This document shows positions 5,152 through 5,774 of a DNA stretch of 5,774 nt, piece after piece. Under the pieces are notes generated by a model that had not been told where the DNA came from, ran no database searches, and saw only the letters and a list, made by a program, of their open reading frames with translations. How positions within the stretch are numbered: the stretch's first letter is position 1; every line of letters starts with the position of its first letter. This DNA comes from Alphaproteobacteria bacterium (GTDB taxonomy: Bacteria; Pseudomonadota; Alphaproteobacteria; ATCC43930; CGMCC-115725), in the NCBI GenBank assembly GCA_030039815.1, contig JASHUW010000346.1, forward strand, positions 1 through 5,774, in the 5' to 3' direction. A program made the position numbers and the translations under genes.

Positions 5152-5774
5152 ATGGTTTGGCGGCAGGGGCAGAGCTATTCGGAGGACTTACGGGCGCGCG
5201 TGCTGGCGGCGATTGATGGGGGAATGGCGGCGCGAGCTGCAGCCGGACTGTTCCGGGTCAGCGTGTCGTACATCTACAAGGCGCTGATCCGGCGGCGGCG
5301 CACCGGCCAGGTGAGCGCCAGCCCGCGACGCGGTCACCGGCCGCGCAAGCTTTTGCCGGCGCAGGAAGTCGCGCTGGCAGCCCATATCGAGGCTCATCCC
5401 GACCTGACGCTGGCGGCCTTGCAGGCCTGGCTGTTGGCCGAGCACCAGGTGCGGCTGTCGAACGGCGCGATGTGGTCGGCGGTGGCGCGTCTCGGGCTGT
5501 CGTTTAAAAAAAGACGCTCCGCGCAAGCGAACAAGACCGCCCGGATGTCGCGGCGCGGCGGCGCGTCTGGCAGGCGGCGCGGCCGTTTGTCGATCCTGAC
5601 AAGCTTGTCTTTATCGACGAGACCGGGGCCAGCACCAAGATGACCCGGCTTTACGGCCGTGCCCCGCGCGGCCGGCGGTTGTTCGCGAAGGCGCCGTTCG
5701 GTCACTGGAAGACCACCACCTTCGTCGCCGCGCTCCGGCGCGATGGGCTCGGCGCGCCAATGGTGCTCGATGGG
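5152..5774 (+). CDS. IS630-family transposase, two frames joined by a -1 shift, cut by window end
   Basis: The transposase cuts and joins the IS ends at TA sites using a DDE catalytic triad (IS630/Tc1-mariner superfamily). The first frame starts with ATG at 5152 after a GGGGGA ribosome binding site. It encodes the helix-turn-helix region (about residues 9-50, SYSEDLRARVLAAIDGG...RVSVSYIYKAL), a basic linker (SPRRGHRPRKL), and a second helical DNA-binding part ending in RLGLSFKK (113-120). That frame then loses similarity and stops at 5641-5643. From 5511 the -1 frame continues the family sequence as KTLRASEQDRPDVAARRRVW, then LVFIDETG with the first catalytic Asp at codon 5616-5618, and GRAPRG...HWKTTTFVAAL. 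About 208 residues of a protein usually near 340 are visible. The second Asp and last acidic residue lie beyond the window. The frame change may be programmed or an inactivating deletion of one A. Confidence 0.87.
5503..5513 (+). other. Putative -1 frameshift site (A-run) in the transposase
   Basis: The sequence TTTAAAAAAAG places seven A residues (5506-5512) exactly where the family sequence changes frame. In the first frame it reads TTT AAA AAA AGA (Phe-Lys-Lys-Arg). After a one-base backward slip the next codon is AAG at 5511, giving Phe-Lys-Lys-Lys-Thr-Leu, which matches the expected family continuation. A P-site Lys tRNA on AAA can re-pair with AAA one base back, and RNA polymerase stuttering that adds one A would have the same effect. 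GC-rich sequence with pairing potential follows. Several IS families, including some IS630 members, are known to use such sites. Confidence 0.6.

Larger units (their letters stand above)
5057..5774 (+). mobile_element. IS630-family insertion sequence, left part only
   Basis: The element is identified by its transposase, which starts at 5152. The left boundary is inferred: IS630 elements insert at TA and duplicate it, and a TA occurs at 5055-5056, directly before GAGCATGTCCGG. The 94 bases from there to the transposase ATG are non-coding and include a short dyad (5076-5096), as expected for an IS terminus and leader. The right end, the second TA and the terminal inverted repeat partner lie outside the window, so the boundary and the completeness of the copy cannot be confirmed. 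Transcription would run in the same direction as the upstream GNAT gene. Confidence 0.75.

Noticed and set aside
4844..5287. A 147-codon plus-strand open frame running from the GNAT gene into the IS
   Set aside because: It is the wrong frame in both real genes and has no recognisable motif; it is open only because of GC-rich codon bias.
1..5774. CRISPR array, tRNA, rRNA, riboswitch or phage genes
   Set aside because: No regularly spaced repeats, cloverleaf-like sequence, conserved aptamer core or phage structural gene was seen on either strand.

Overview
The window is GC-rich, densely packed chromosomal DNA from an alphaproteobacterium. The HrcA and GrpE sequences, the hrcA-grpE gene pair and the general style suggest the order Sphingomonadales, but that placement rests on recognition alone and is tentative.

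Layout, left to right. Positions 1-27 hold only the first nine codons of a minus-strand gene that leaves the window, preceded by a good ribosome binding site. Positions 195-1196 (minus) encode a complete ureohydrolase of the agmatinase/guanidinobutyrase type with all six manganese ligands. An 88-base divergent intergenic region follows; it holds a plausible minus-strand promoter whose start point would fall on or next to the ATG (a leaderless mRNA) and a perfect 6-bp inverted repeat inside that promoter's spacer. On the plus strand, a 76-residue unknown protein (1285-1515), a GNAT acetyltransferase (1515-1919, overlapping by one base) and a secreted proline-rich unknown protein (1938-2510) form a tight probable operon.

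A well-formed sigma70-like promoter (2555-2583) then starts the heat-shock operon hrcA (2617-3684, GTG start) - grpE (3690-4277), and a second, larger GNAT protein (4293-5057, GTG start) lies only 15 bases behind grpE. HrcA represses chaperone genes by binding the CIRCE operator. GrpE is the nucleotide exchange factor of DnaK. No CIRCE operator is visible in the window, and dnaK/dnaJ do not follow grpE here.

From about 5057 to the end lies the left part of an IS630-family insertion sequence. Its transposase begins at 5152 and is split into two frames at a run of seven A residues (5506-5512). A -1 shift there joins the helix-turn-helix part to the DDE catalytic part, whose first Asp lies in a FIDETG motif. 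The element seems to have inserted at a TA that now forms the first two bases of the GNAT stop codon.

Most of the window is ordinary housekeeping and accessory sequence. I see no convincing undescribed multi-gene system. The points most worth a second look are the frameshift site, the IS junction at the stop codon, the possible leaderless ureohydrolase promoter, and the interleaved inverted repeats at the hrcA promoter.
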